From NCBI GenBank assembly GCA_018363915.1, contig JAGZMY010000015.1, positions 1 to 44,467 of the forward strand: DNA of 44,467 bases, read 5' to 3'. The notes below the pieces were generated by a model. The model worked only from the letters and a program-made list of their open reading frames with translations, had not been told where the DNA came from and made no database searches. Shown here one piece after another: positions 9,057 through 17,833 of this stretch. Positions within the stretch are counted from its first letter, which is position 1, and every line of letters begins with the position of its first letter. The position numbers and the translations under genes were made by a program. The DNA comes from Anaerococcus vaginalis. Lineage in GTDB: Bacteria > Bacillota > Clostridia > Tissierellales > Peptoniphilaceae.

Positions 9057-9084
9057 TTGATTTTAAGCTTTCTTGCAGTATGAT
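9057..9084 (+). promoter_or_regulatory. Promoter of the acetyltransferase-HAD pair
   Basis: TTGATT (9057-9062) and TATGAT (9079-9084) are separated by 16 bp and lie about 37 bases before the ATG at 9121. Divergent from the CHR promoter. Confidence 0.55.
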
Positions 9085-9120
9085 TATTTAATATATGTAA
9101 AGAAAAACGAAAGGGACTTT

Positions 9121-9660
9121 ATGAATTTAACTTTATCAGATTCTTATTTAGAACACTTAGAAGAAATTAAAAATTTATATATAGAAGCTTTCCCAAAATC
9201 TGAAAGAAAACCTCTAGACCAAATTATAAAAGTTTGCGAAAATTCTTTGGGAAGAATTATTCCAATTTTGCTTGATGATGAATTTGTAGGAATGTTTATC
9301 ACCTTGGATTCGGATTGCGACGATACGCTTTTGATTGATTATTTTGCCATAAAAAGCGATTATAGGGGACTAAGTCTTGGTTCAAAATCTATAGAACTTT
9401 TGAATGAAAGAGAAAATAAAACAATAATAATTGAAATTGAACCTTGCGTTGAAGATGCTTGTAATCTTGTTCAAAGGCAAAAAAGAAAGAATTTTTACAA
9501 AAATTTGGGCTTTAGGCAAACTGACATAAACATTTCATGGTTTGGAGTTGATCTTGAACTAATGAGCCTAAATAAAACCATAAATTTTGATCATTATATG
9601 GATTTATTAACTTCAATTTTCCCAAAATCTTACATTGAAGATAATATAAAGCTTGCATAA
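9121..9660 (+). CDS. GNAT-family acetyltransferase
   Basis: A protein of 179 residues when started at 9121 (MNLTLSDSYLEH), where AAAGGGA precedes the ATG; the frame is open from 9073. The acetyl-CoA-binding signature of the GNAT fold is seen as DYFAIKSDYRGLSLGSKSI, with RGLSLG matching the R/Q-x-x-G-x-G/A loop, and FYKNLGF is the usual motif B region. The substrate cannot be told from sequence. The HAD gene follows after 20 bases with its own ribosome site, so the two are probably one transcript. Confidence 0.8.
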   Translation: MNLTLSDSYLEHLEEIKNLYIEAFPKSERKPLDQIIKVCENSLGRIIPILLDDEFVGMFITLDSDCDDTLLIDYFAIKSDYRGLSLGSKSIELLNERENKTIIIEIEPCVEDACNLVQRQKRKNFYKNLGFRQTDINISWFGVDLELMSLNKTINFDHYMDLLTSIFPKSYIEDNIKLA

Positions 9661-9680
9661 GAAAATTTTAAGGAGTTTTT

Positions 9681-10334
9681 ATGAAATTATTTTTTGATTG
9701 CGATGGAACAATCCTTGATTCCATGCACATTTGGCTTGAACCAATAGCAAAACTTTTAAAAGAATACAATTACAAACTTACAACCGAAGAGAAAGGAAAA
9801 ATTGAAGCCTTATCATTTTTGGATACAGTAAAATGGTTAAAAGAAAATGTCTGCACAGACAAAAGCGAAAAAGAAGTTTTAGATTATTTTTCTTCTACAA
9901 TAACAGATGCCTACAAAAATCATTTGTTAGCAAAAGACGGAGCTGTTGAAATTTTACAAAAATTAAAAAACGATGGCTATGATATGTGTATTTGTTCATC
10001 AACTGACAAAATGCATCTAGAAAATGCCCTAAGAAGACTTGGCATAATAAATTTATTTGATTTTATCCTAACTCCAGATAAATTTCCTTACAAAAAAAGC
10101 GACAAGGAATATTGGCAAAAGGCACTTGATAATTATAAAATTGATGCAAAAGACGCAGTTTTATTCGACGATGCCCTTTATGCAGTAAAATCTGCCAAAA
10201 AACTTGGAATAAAAACCGTAGGAATAAAAGATTTCCCATACAACAAAAACGAATGGGACAAAATAAAAAAAGAAGCAGATATGGTAATTGATAATATCAA
10301 AGATATTGATATGGAAAAAATTAAAAATCTATAA
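9681..10334 (+). CDS. HAD-superfamily phosphatase
   Basis: A protein of 217 residues with all HAD motifs: the nucleophile motif FDCDGTILDS (D6 and D8), motif II ICSSTDK, a conserved Lys in YKKSDKEYW, and motif IV LFDDALYAVKSAKKLG. A helical cap lies between motifs I and II, as in the phosphoglycolate phosphatase/beta-phosphoglucomutase group. It most likely dephosphorylates a small phosphorylated metabolite; the substrate is unknown. It is the second gene of the pair with the GNAT gene, and its terminator hairpin is the target of the insertion at 10357. Confidence 0.8.
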   Translation: MKLFFDCDGTILDSMHIWLEPIAKLLKEYNYKLTTEEKGKIEALSFLDTVKWLKENVCTDKSEKEVLDYFSSTITDAYKNHLLAKDGAVEILQKLKNDGYDMCICSSTDKMHLENALRRLGIINLFDFILTPDKFPYKKSDKEYWQKALDNYKIDAKDAVLFDDALYAVKSAKKLGIKTVGIKDFPYNKNEWDKIKKEADMVIDNIKDIDMEKIKNL

Positions 10335-10339
10335 AATAA

Positions 10340-10356
10340 AACCACCTAAAGGTGGT
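10340..10356. repeat. Left copy of the duplicated terminator hairpin around element 1
   Basis: ACCACC-TAAA-GGTGGT stem-loop six bases past the HAD stop. On the minus strand it is followed by a TTTTATTTTA tract, so it can terminate the leftward MATE transcript. On the plus strand it runs straight into the element end TCAGAGC and has no U-tract. Confidence 0.7.
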
Positions 10357-10552
10357 TCAGAGCATAGACAAAGTCAGTTTAGTAATTCGTTAATGATTTA
10401 AAAACAAAATTACGCTACAACCAATCTCGACCTTGTGGAGAGATCTCATGAGATTTCTCTGCTACTTTCACACGATAAATCAGGAAAAAACAGAACGGGC
10501 AGTTGTTTATGTTATTGATATGGTTGAAATTTTTAGTTTGTCAACTCTCTGA
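10357..10552. mobile_element. Terminator-nested element 1 (divergent, 196 bp)
   Basis: Starts TCAGAGCATAGACAAAG and ends CTTTGTC-like, reading TTTGTCAACTCTCTGA on the plus strand. The two ends are inverted repeats (TCAGAG..T(A/T)GACAAA). It lies between two copies of one stem-loop. The interior differs from the 199-bp copies and contains the block with CACGATAAATC and GGGCAGTTGTTTAT that recurs inverted at 28225-28297. No open frame. The end sequences place it in the same insertion family as the copies at 13385, 19700, 20635 and 36205. Confidence 0.65.
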
Positions 10553-10569
10553 AGCCACCAAACGGTGGT
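10553..10569. repeat. Right copy of the duplicated terminator hairpin around element 1
   Basis: GCCACC-AAAC-GGTGGT stem-loop followed on the plus strand by TATTTTTTT, the working terminator for the HAD transcript. Compared with the left copy, the paired stem core is unchanged and the differences fall in the loop and at the outer edge. Confidence 0.7.
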
Positions 10570-10602
10570 TATTTTTTTGAATATTTTTCTTATTTTAAAA
10601 AA

Positions 10603-11964
10603 TCATCTAAAATCTATAACTTTCAAATTCTTTTTCATTTTCTTTTTCAAAAGAAAAAGTGAAAGAAGTCCTTTTATAATTGATGTTATTGTCATTGATA
10701 GCCAGATTCCCAAAACGCCAAAATATGGCATTAATAAAATTGATATTGGAATTCTTGCTGCATTAAATATTATGGAAATTGCTGATGGCGTTCTTGTATC
10801 TGACAAGCCTTGGAAAATTCCTGTAGAGCCTATTTCTAATGCCATCATAAGTTGGCTTGCTGAAAGAATTGCCAAATATTTTGCGCCCAAATTTATTGTT
10901 TCCAAATCGCCTGGCACAAAAATTTCAAATAAATAATTTCTAAATGCAAACAAAATAATTGTAGCAATAATTCCAATTGCCCCAACAAGTTTTAGACTTT
11001 CTTTGACGCCTTTTTTTACCCTATCCATTAAGCCTGCTCCGTAATTTTGTGCGATTAATGATTGAACTACAACTTGGCATCCTTCTGTTGTTTTCCAAGA
11101 AATTGATTCGAGCTGACTTCCTATCGAATAAACTGCGACTGGTTTTGGTCCAAAATTTGCCATTAATTTATTTAAAATCATAGTTATTAGAGCGTGGATT
11201 CCGCTGATAAAAGCAACGGGAAGTCCTAGTTTAAAAATCCTTACTTGCCATTTTGTTGAAAGTGTAAAATTTTCAAGGGAATCTTTTATTACGCCAACTT
11301 TTCTTTTCATAACAAATAAAAATATAAAAAATACAGTTGCTTGTCCCGTAACAGTCGCTATTGCCGCACCCCTTATTCCTAATTGAGGAATTGGTCCAAA
11401 ACCAAAAATAAAAATCGGATCAAGAACTATGTTTAAAACCAAACCAATTGTATTTATTTTAAAAGGAGTAATACTTTCTCCAATCGAATAAAATGATTGG
11501 GAAAAAATCGGATTTAAAAATACAAATATATAACCCAAAGCTGTTATAGAAAGATAAGCATTTGCAAAATTTGAAACCTCTGCTCCTAGTTTATAAAAAT
11601 CTATAATATAAGTTTTGAAAGTAAATATTAAAATTATGTAGATTATTGAAGTAATACTTCCTTGCAAATATCCATTTTGTAAAACCAAAGACGTAAGTTT
11701 TTTATCTTTTCTTCCATAGGCTTGAGCCGCATAAACTCCTCCGCCAATTTTTGCAATCAAAGACAAAGCCTCAGCAATCCAAGCCAAAAAATAAGAAACT
11801 CCAACAGCAGCGACAGCATTAGAGCCAAGTCTACCAATCCAAATAATATCTACCAAAGTATAGGCGATTTGGACAAAAGCTGTAAGAGTTAAAGGAATGG
11901 ATAATTTTATTAAAGATTTTCCAATATTTTCCTTTGTAAGATCAATATTTTTTCTTTTCTCCAT
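10603..11964 (-). CDS. MATE-family multidrug/sodium antiporter
   Basis: A polytopic membrane protein of 453 residues with about twelve hydrophobic segments, the normal MATE length. The N-terminal half has LVDIIWIGRLGSNAVAAVG and the C-terminal half mirrors it with GSTGIFQGLSDTRTPS, as expected for the duplicated MATE fold. The family exports cationic drugs or metabolites in exchange for Na+ or H+. I start at 11964 (MEKRKNID) because AAAGGAG lies six bases upstream; the ATG at 11970 would touch the ribosome site. It is convergent with the HAD gene. The specific substrate is unknown. Confidence 0.88.
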   Translation of the reverse strand: MEKRKNIDLTKENIGKSLIKLSIPLTLTAFVQIAYTLVDIIWIGRLGSNAVAAVGVSYFLAWIAEALSLIAKIGGGVYAAQAYGRKDKKLTSLVLQNGYLQGSITSIIYIILIFTFKTYIIDFYKLGAEVSNFANAYLSITALGYIFVFLNPIFSQSFYSIGESITPFKINTIGLVLNIVLDPIFIFGFGPIPQLGIRGAAIATVTGQATVFFIFLFVMKRKVGVIKDSLENFTLSTKWQVRIFKLGLPVAFISGIHALITMILNKLMANFGPKPVAVYSIGSQLESISWKTTEGCQVVVQSLIAQNYGAGLMDRVKKGVKESLKLVGAIGIIATIILFAFRNYLFEIFVPGDLETINLGAKYLAILSASQLMMALEIGSTGIFQGLSDTRTPSAISIIFNAARIPISILLMPYFGVLGIWLSMTITSIIKGLLSLFLLKKKMKKNLKVIDFR

Positions 11965-12172
11965 AGGCATCTCCTTTATATTTTTTAAAATTTTTTATCA
12001 AATCTATTAGACTAATTAAAAATAATTATTTAAATCTCTATAATCTCCTAAATTTTACAAAAAACGAATTTAATTGTCAATATTTATCAATATCAAAAAT
12101 AGATTTTTTGAAATTTTTAAAATTTGGAATTTTTTAAAAAATATTTCTTTTAACTTTTAAAAAATTTTAAAA

Positions 12173-12206
12173 CAAAAAACTCCTAATCGCTTTTGATTAG
12201 AAGTTT
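12173..12206 (-). terminator. Terminator of the MsmK-type ATPase gene
   Basis: On the minus strand AACT-CTAATC pairs with GATTAG-AGTT, followed by TTTTTTG. It lies about 30 bases past the stop at 12236 and closes the maltodextrin locus. The rest of 11965-12235 is A/T-rich with no gene seen. Confidence 0.75.
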
Positions 12207-12235
12207 TAAAAAAATATTTACCAGTTTTTTATTTT

Positions 12236-13348
12236 TTATTCTATTATAAGAGAAGTTTCTGGATCAAAGAGATAGGTTTTTTCCATATCAAAAGCAAATT
12301 TTACTTCTTGTCCAACTTTTGCTTTTGTTGATGGATTTACTCTTGCTGTTATTTGATCTTCGCCTAAATCAAAATACAAATAAACTTCTGCTCCCATTAG
12401 CTCAAATACTCTAATTTTTGCATTTATTATTGAGCCATCGCTTGCTTTTTCTAAAAAGTCTTCTTCGTCATAAATTGATTCAGGTCTTATTCCAAATACA
12501 ACTTTTTTTCCTATATAATCCTTATCGATTAATATGTCTGCTTTTTCTTTTGGAAGTTTTAATTTTAAATAATCATTTTCTACAAATACTTCTTCGCCTT
12601 CTTTTACCGCTTTAACATCTATCAAATTGATTTGTGGTGAGCCTATAAAACTTGCAACAAATAAATTTTTTGGATGATCGTAAAGATTTTGTGGTGTATC
12701 AATTTGTTGAACAACTCCATCTTTCATTACAACTATTCTTGTTCCAAGAGTCATTGCTTCTGTTTGATCGTGAGTTACATAGATCATTGTTGTTCCCAAT
12801 TTTTGATATAATTTTGAAATTTCAATTCTCATTTGAACTCTAAGTTTTGCATCAAGGTTACTTAATGGCTCATCCATCAAAAATACTTTTGGATTTCTAA
12901 CTATAGCACGTCCCATAGCAACTCTTTGTCTTTGTCCACCTGATAATTGTTTTGGTTTTCTTTTTAATAGGTTTTCTATATCCAAAATCTTTGCTGCTTC
13001 TTTTACTTTTTTGTCAATTTCATCTTTTGGCACCTTATTTATTTTTAATGAAAATGCCATATTATCATAAACTGTCATGTGTGGATATAGAGCATAATTT
13101 TGGAAAACCATAGCTATATCTCTATCTTTTGGTAGGACATCGTTGACAACTTTCCCATCAATTTTTAGCTCTCCAGAGCTTATATCTTCAAGTCCTGCTA
13201 TCATTCTAAGAGTTGTAGATTTTCCACATCCTGATGGTCCTACAAAAATTATAAACTCTTTGTCCTCTATTTCCATATTAAAATCTTTTACAGCATGAAA
13301 GCCGTTGTCATAAATTTTATTTATATTTTTTAAACTTAAATTCGCCAT
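12236..13348 (-). CDS. msmK: Sugar ABC transporter ATP-binding protein, MsmK/MalK type
   Basis: An ATPase of 370 residues that powers carbohydrate ABC importers. Walker A is GPSGCGKST (about 38-46), the signature is LSGGQRQRVAMGRA, Walker B is VFLMDEPLSNLDAKLR, and the H-loop is YVTHDQ. The C-terminal third is the MalK/UgpC-type OB-fold regulatory domain (GIRPES, RVNPS). I start at 13348 (MANLSLKNINKIY), where AAAGGAG precedes the ATG; the frame extends to 13408 only by running into the duplicated hairpin and the end of the repeat. The malEFG genes upstream lack their own ATPase, so this is the likely partner, though MsmK-type ATPases often serve several importers. Confidence 0.9.
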   Translation of the reverse strand: MANLSLKNINKIYDNGFHAVKDFNMEIEDKEFIIFVGPSGCGKSTTLRMIAGLEDISSGELKIDGKVVNDVLPKDRDIAMVFQNYALYPHMTVYDNMAFSLKINKVPKDEIDKKVKEAAKILDIENLLKRKPKQLSGGQRQRVAMGRAIVRNPKVFLMDEPLSNLDAKLRVQMRIEISKLYQKLGTTMIYVTHDQTEAMTLGTRIVVMKDGVVQQIDTPQNLYDHPKNLFVASFIGSPQINLIDVKAVKEGEEVFVENDYLKLKLPKEKADILIDKDYIGKKVVFGIRPESIYDEEDFLEKASDGSIINAKIRVFELMGAEVYLYFDLGEDQITARVNPSTKAKVGQEVKFAFDMEKTYLFDPETSLIIE

Positions 13349-13369
13349 TTTTTCTCCTTTAATATTAAA

Positions 13370-13384
13370 ATTTACAGGGTAAAT
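13370..13384. repeat. Left copy of the duplicated palindrome around element 2
   Basis: ATTTAC-AGG-GTAAAT, identical to the copy at 13584-13598. On the minus strand it is followed by TTTTAAT, so it is at most a weak terminator between malQ and the ATPase gene. Confidence 0.8.
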
Positions 13385-13583
13385 CCAGACTGTTGATAAA
13401 GTATACAAATCCTCATGCTAAGAATATCATACGTAAAAAATTGGTTTGATTTCAAATTTTAAAATTCGTCAAAAATCGCACTGTTTGAGCGTTAGTGAGT
13501 TTGCGATTTTAGAATTTCGAAATTTAGAAATCAACAATTTTTGGAGTCCGATATTCGTGCTTGAGGGTTTGCCTACGCTCTGA
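13385..13583. mobile_element. 199-bp fold-back element, copy 2
   Basis: Begins CCAGACTGTTGATAAAG and ends GGTTTGCCTACGCTCTGA. It is about 93% identical to the copies at 19700 and 20635. The two halves are complementary along their length: for example TTGATTTCAAATTTTAAAA in the left half pairs with TTTTAAAATTT-type sequence and GAAATCAAC in the right half, and AAAAATCGCA pairs with TGCGATTTT. No coding frame. It splits the malQ-msmK spacer and is flanked by a perfect 15-bp palindromic duplication. Confidence 0.85.
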
Positions 13584-13598
13584 ATTTACAGGGTAAAT
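13584..13598. repeat. Right copy of the duplicated palindrome around element 2
   Basis: Perfect 15-bp match to 13370-13384, located 17 bases past the malQ stop. On the minus strand it runs directly into the element end TCAGAGC, with no U-tract. Confidence 0.8.
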
Positions 13599-13614
13599 CT
13601 ATAATATTATAAAT

Positions 13615-15075
13615 TTATTTCCTATTTTTTTCTATAATTTCTTTCAAAAATTCTTCTTTTTCTTTTAATTTTTCCATTGATTTGAATTTATAAGACCAAT
13701 TTTTTTCATCCAAGGTGGCTGGTGTATTTATTCTTGCTTCTTTGCCCAAGCCCAAAATATCTTGTAGAGGAATTATTACATATTCGCTATCACATCTGAT
13801 TGCAAATTCAAAAAAATTATCGTAAATATTTTCGTTTCTTATGCCAATTTTTTGGAAAAGTTTGTTTATATTTTCTTTTTCTTCTTCGCTTAAATCTTCA
13901 AACCAATCCATAATCGTTTTGTTATCATGGGTTCCTGTATAACAAATCGAATTTTTTGGTGCATATATATAATTTTTATCAGTTGCTCTTATATCTGTTT
14001 GAATTATCACCATTCCTTTTAGGTTAAAATAATCTCTAAGCTCAAAAACTTCTGGTCTTATTTCGCCTAAATCTTCTGCGATAAATTCTACATCTTTCAA
14101 ATCTTTTTTTATTTTTTCAAACAATTCATAGCCAGGTGCAAAAAGCCATTCGCCTTCTATGGCTGTTTCATTTTTTGAATCTATTACCCAATAAGTATCA
14201 AAGGCTCTAAAATGGTCAAGCCTTACTATATCGTAAAGTTTTCCGTTATAGGCAAGTCTATTTATCCAAAAAGAAAAATCATCTTCTTTTATTTTTTCCC
14301 AATTATAAATAGGATTGCCCCATCTTTGTCCTGTAGCTGAAAAATTATCTGGTGGAACACCAGCAATTAATTTTGGATTGCCATCTTTTGTTATTTCAAA
14401 ATATTGTTGATTTTCCCAAACATCAAGGCTATCAAGTCCTACATAAAAAGGAATATCTCCAACAATTTTTATATTATTTTCGTTGGCATAAGCCTTTAAT
14501 TTCATCCATTGTTTGTAAAAAATATATTGAACAAAAATTTCATAATTGATTTTGTCTTCATAAGCTGCTAAATCGAATTTTTTATCTACAATCCAATTTT
14601 TCATCTCATCTGGCCATTCATTCCAGCTTCTTAAATTATTTTCTTTTTTTAAAGTTATAAAAACGCCATAATTATACACAAAATCAAATTTCAAAAAATC
14701 TTCGTAGGCTTTTGTTTGATTTTCTTTGGTTTTTTTGAAATTTTCGTAGGCAATTTTTAAATATTTTTCTTTAAATTTTCTTACAAAATTATAGTCAATT
14801 CTTTCTTTTTGTTCTATTTTTTCAGCCCTTTTTTCAAGCAGTCCGTCTTCATATAGCAAGTCTAAACTTATATAAATTTCATCTCCAGCAAATGAGGAAT
14901 ATGGCTGGTAGGGAGAATTTCCATATCCTAAGGGATTTAATGGCAAAATTTGCCACATATCGAATCCTGATTTTTTGATTATATCTATAAAATCAAATGC
15001 AGCTTTTCCAAAATCTCCAATCCCATTTTCTCCATTTAGACTTTGAAGGGGTAATAAAATACCTGCTTTTTTCAT
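13615..15075 (-). CDS. malQ: 4-alpha-glucanotransferase (amylomaltase)
   Basis: A GH77 enzyme of 486 residues. It disproportionates maltodextrins in the cytoplasm, releasing glucose and longer glucans. The family landmarks are PLNPLGYGNSPYQPYSSFAG near the N-terminus, the nucleophile in VRLDHFR (D287), the acid/base in FIAEDLGEI (E334), and TGTHDN. The start ATG overlaps the malR stop as ATGA, with GGAG five bases upstream, so translation is coupled to the regulator. Length is normal for bacterial amylomaltases. Confidence 0.95.
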   Translation of the reverse strand: MKKAGILLPLQSLNGENGIGDFGKAAFDFIDIIKKSGFDMWQILPLNPLGYGNSPYQPYSSFAGDEIYISLDLLYEDGLLEKRAEKIEQKERIDYNFVRKFKEKYLKIAYENFKKTKENQTKAYEDFLKFDFVYNYGVFITLKKENNLRSWNEWPDEMKNWIVDKKFDLAAYEDKINYEIFVQYIFYKQWMKLKAYANENNIKIVGDIPFYVGLDSLDVWENQQYFEITKDGNPKLIAGVPPDNFSATGQRWGNPIYNWEKIKEDDFSFWINRLAYNGKLYDIVRLDHFRAFDTYWVIDSKNETAIEGEWLFAPGYELFEKIKKDLKDVEFIAEDLGEIRPEVFELRDYFNLKGMVIIQTDIRATDKNYIYAPKNSICYTGTHDNKTIMDWFEDLSEEEKENINKLFQKIGIRNENIYDNFFEFAIRCDSEYVIIPLQDILGLGKEARINTPATLDEKNWSYKFKSMEKLKEKEEFLKEIIEKNRK

Positions 15076-16115
15076 TCTAACTCCTTACTAACAATTGGTG
15101 CTGTTGTTTTTCCTACAAACAATTCAGCATCAAATTCCATTATCTTTTCATACGGTTTTTTCTTTATTATTTTAAATAAATCTTTTACTGACTCATAAGC
15201 AATTTCTGATGCTGGTTGGACTATGGTTGTGATTGGTTTTAATAAATATTTATTTATTTCCAATCCATCAAAACCTGCAACTGAATAATCTTGCGGAACT
15301 TTTTTACCAAAATCATCTATTGCCTTAATTGCTCCCATGGCGACTACATCAGATATTGCAAAAATTGCTGTGCATGGAATATTTTTTTTCACAATTTTTT
15401 TGCCTACTTCATATCCGTGTTCCATGGAATAGGGATTTGTTCCCTTTTTTGGATAAAAAATTAATTTTTCATCAAATTCTATCTCATTTTCTTCTAGGGC
15501 TTTTTGGTAGCCCATAAGCCTTAACTTTCCTATACTTTGATCTTCAATTCTTGGCGCTATAAAAGCAATTTTTTTATGCCCAATGCTTATCAAATAATTT
15601 ACTATTTTTTTGCTTTGAACAAAATCATCTACACCAAGACAAGCTGATTTTTTTATTTTTAAATCTTTGTTTATTATTGTCGTCATTGTAAAAGGAATTC
15701 CCAAAGAATTTAATTTTTTTCTATCTTCTACAAAATATCCGCCCAAAAATATTATTCCTTCAGGCTTTAAATTTTTTACAACTTTATAAGCTATATCAAT
15801 TTCACTTAAATGTTCTTCTACTTTTTGTAGGGCAAAAGTGTAACCTGCTTTTGTTATTTCTTCTTCGAGAACCTTTAACATTGGTGTAAAAAAGGGATTT
15901 GTAATTCCTTTTATGAGAACTGCTATTGTTTTTGTTTTTGTAATTTTTAAATTTCTTGCATTTTGATTTGGCACATAGCCTAAATCATCAATGGTTTTAA
16001 GAATTTTTTGCTTGGTGGAATTACTTATTTCTCCACCATTATTTATAGCTCTTGAAACAGTGCTCACACTTACCCCACACATAGATGCTATGTCTTTTAT
16101 GGTTACTCTTTTCAA
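15072..16115 (-). CDS. malR: LacI-family maltose/maltodextrin regulator
   Basis: A LacI-family repressor of 347 residues. I start it at a TTG at 16115, giving MKRVTIKDIASMCGVS, the classic LacI N-terminus. AAAGGA sits seven bases upstream, inside the end of malG, and the malG stop is only four bases away; the ATG at 16145 would add ten unconserved residues. The helix-turn-helix is SVSTVSRAINNG, and the periplasmic-binding-like effector domain includes GITNPFFTPMLK and SVAGFDGLE. The operator palindrome at 19439 is its probable target. Lying inside the mal operon, it is probably autoregulated. Confidence 0.87.
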   Translation of the reverse strand: MKRVTIKDIASMCGVSVSTVSRAINNGGEISNSTKQKILKTIDDLGYVPNQNARNLKITKTKTIAVLIKGITNPFFTPMLKVLEEEITKAGYTFALQKVEEHLSEIDIAYKVVKNLKPEGIIFLGGYFVEDRKKLNSLGIPFTMTTIINKDLKIKKSACLGVDDFVQSKKIVNYLISIGHKKIAFIAPRIEDQSIGKLRLMGYQKALEENEIEFDEKLIFYPKKGTNPYSMEHGYEVGKKIVKKNIPCTAIFAISDVVAMGAIKAIDDFGKKVPQDYSVAGFDGLEINKYLLKPITTIVQPASEIAYESVKDLFKIIKKKPYEKIMEFDAELFVGKTTAPIVSKELE

Positions 16116-16119
16116 TTTT

Positions 16120-16956
16120 TTATCCTTTAATTGCTCCTGCCGCAACTCCTTTAACTATGTGTTTTTGCATTGTCAAATAAAATACTATAACTGGCAACAT
16201 ACTAAGAACAAGCATAGCCATCATAGCTCCCAAGTCTTTGTTTCCATTACTTCCTACAAGCATTTGGATTACAACTGGAATTGTTTTGTATGGAGTGCTT
16301 ACTCCTATTACAAGATATGGAAGAAGATAATCATTCCAAATCCACATTGTATTTAAAATTGCAACTGTAATTGCTGTTGGTTTTAAAATCGGAAGAATTA
16401 TATAAAAGAAATGTTTTATTGGCGAACATCCATCTATCATTGATGCTTCTTCGATTTCTATTGGGATTGATTTTATAAATCCTGAAAACATAAATACTGA
16501 AAGCCCACTTCCAAATCCTAAATATAAAACAACCATGCCGATTGGATTATTTAAATGTAGAAAGTCTGCAACTTTTATTGTTGGAAACATAACCATTTGG
16601 AAAGGTACTATCATTGAAAATACAAACAAGTAATAAATCACTTGTGTAAATTTATTTTTTACTCTTGTTAAATAATAAGCAGTCATTGCTGATAAAAGTA
16701 CAACTACAAAAACTGAAATTATTGTTATAAAAAATGACCAACCTGCAGCTTGGAAAAATCCTGTTCTTGCAAGTCCAGAAACATAATTTTCAAGCCCTGC
16801 AAAAGTATCTCCTGTTGGAAGTGTAAAAGGAGAATCGCTTATGAAAAATTTTCCTTTAAAGGAATTCATAAGGATAAAGGCAATAGGAAATAGGAAAATC
16901 CCAAGTAGAAATAACATTATTACAAACAAAATTGCATTTATGGTTTTTTCTTTCAT
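16120..16956 (-). CDS. malG: Maltodextrin ABC transporter permease MalG type
   Basis: An inner-membrane subunit of a carbohydrate importer (CUT1 type), 278 residues with about six membrane segments. The EAA loop that docks the ATPase reads EEASMIDGCSPIKHFFYIILP (about 170-190). The C-terminus ends VKGVAAGAIKG, the standard MalG/MsmG ending. It overlaps malF by one base. The maltodextrin assignment rests on malQ and malR beside it. Confidence 0.9.
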   Translation of the reverse strand: MKEKTINAILFVIMLFLLGIFLFPIAFILMNSFKGKFFISDSPFTLPTGDTFAGLENYVSGLARTGFFQAAGWSFFITIISVFVVVLLSAMTAYYLTRVKNKFTQVIYYLFVFSMIVPFQMVMFPTIKVADFLHLNNPIGMVVLYLGFGSGLSVFMFSGFIKSIPIEIEEASMIDGCSPIKHFFYIILPILKPTAITVAILNTMWIWNDYLLPYLVIGVSTPYKTIPVVIQMLVGSNGNKDLGAMMAMLVLSMLPVIVFYLTMQKHIVKGVAAGAIKG

Positions 16957-17801
16957 TATTGTTCCACCTCTTTTTCTCTGGTAAGTCTGATTTGAAGATA
17001 GGCAATGGCTGCTACTATAATAAAGAAAATAACTGCTTTTGCTTGTCCAACTCCTTCAAATCCATTTCTTGAAAACATAGTATCTACTATATTCAAAGCT
17101 AACATTTCCGTCTTATACAATGGTGCTCCTGCTGTTAAAGCAAGGTTTTGATCGTATAATTTGAAACTGTTTGTTAGTGTTAAAAATGTACAAATTGTAA
17201 TTGATGGCATAACCATTGGAATTGTTATAGATTTTAAAATTTGCCACTTACTTGCTCCGTCGATTTCGGCAGCTTCTATAAGTGATGGTGGGACATTTTG
17301 AAGACCTGCTATATAAATTACCATCATATAACCAATCAATTGCCAATTCATAAGTATTACCAAGCCCCAAAATCCATATTTTTGATTTGCTAAAAGCGTT
17401 TGTCCAAAATTTAATAAAAATGAATCAATCATAACTTGCCAAGTATAACCAAGGACTATTCCACCGATTAAGTTTGGCATAAAAAATACAGTTCTAAATA
17501 AATTTTTGCCCCTAATTTTTCTTGTAAGAACAACAGCTAGGGCAAAGGCTATAACATTTATAGAAATTACACAAACTATAGTAAATAAAACCGTAAAAAC
17601 AAAAGCTCTACCAAATCTTTGTCCGCTTGATAAGGCTGTTACATAATTTTGAAAACCTACAAACTCAGAATTAAAAATTGTAGTGAATTTTGTAAAAGAA
17701 AGTCCGATTCCAAGTATAAAAGGAATAATAAAAACAATACAAAATACTAAAAAAGTAGGTAATACAAAAAACGGGAAATATTTTTTCAATATTTTTTCCA
17801 T
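16956..17801 (-). CDS. malF: Maltodextrin ABC transporter permease MalF type
   Basis: The partner permease of MalG, 281 residues with about six membrane segments and no large periplasmic insert, typical of Gram-positive MsmF/MalC proteins. The EAA loop is EAAEIDGASKWQILKSITIPM. It begins at 17801 after an AAAGGAGG ribosome site. A terminator-like hairpin lies between it and malE, which would lower its expression relative to the binding protein. Confidence 0.9.
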   Translation of the reverse strand: MEKILKKYFPFFVLPTFLVFCIVFIIPFILGIGLSFTKFTTIFNSEFVGFQNYVTALSSGQRFGRAFVFTVLFTIVCVISINVIAFALAVVLTRKIRGKNLFRTVFFMPNLIGGIVLGYTWQVMIDSFLLNFGQTLLANQKYGFWGLVILMNWQLIGYMMVIYIAGLQNVPPSLIEAAEIDGASKWQILKSITIPMVMPSITICTFLTLTNSFKLYDQNLALTAGAPLYKTEMLALNIVDTMFSRNGFEGVGQAKAVIFFIIVAAIAYLQIRLTREKEVEQ

Positions 17802-17833
17802 AAAAACCTCCTTTATGGATTTGTTTTAAAAAA

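Noticed and set aside
13349..13408. N-terminal extension of the MsmK-type ATPase to 13408
   Set aside because: The extra codons come from the duplicated palindrome and the element end, while the ATG at 13348 has an AAAGGAG site and the conserved N-terminus.
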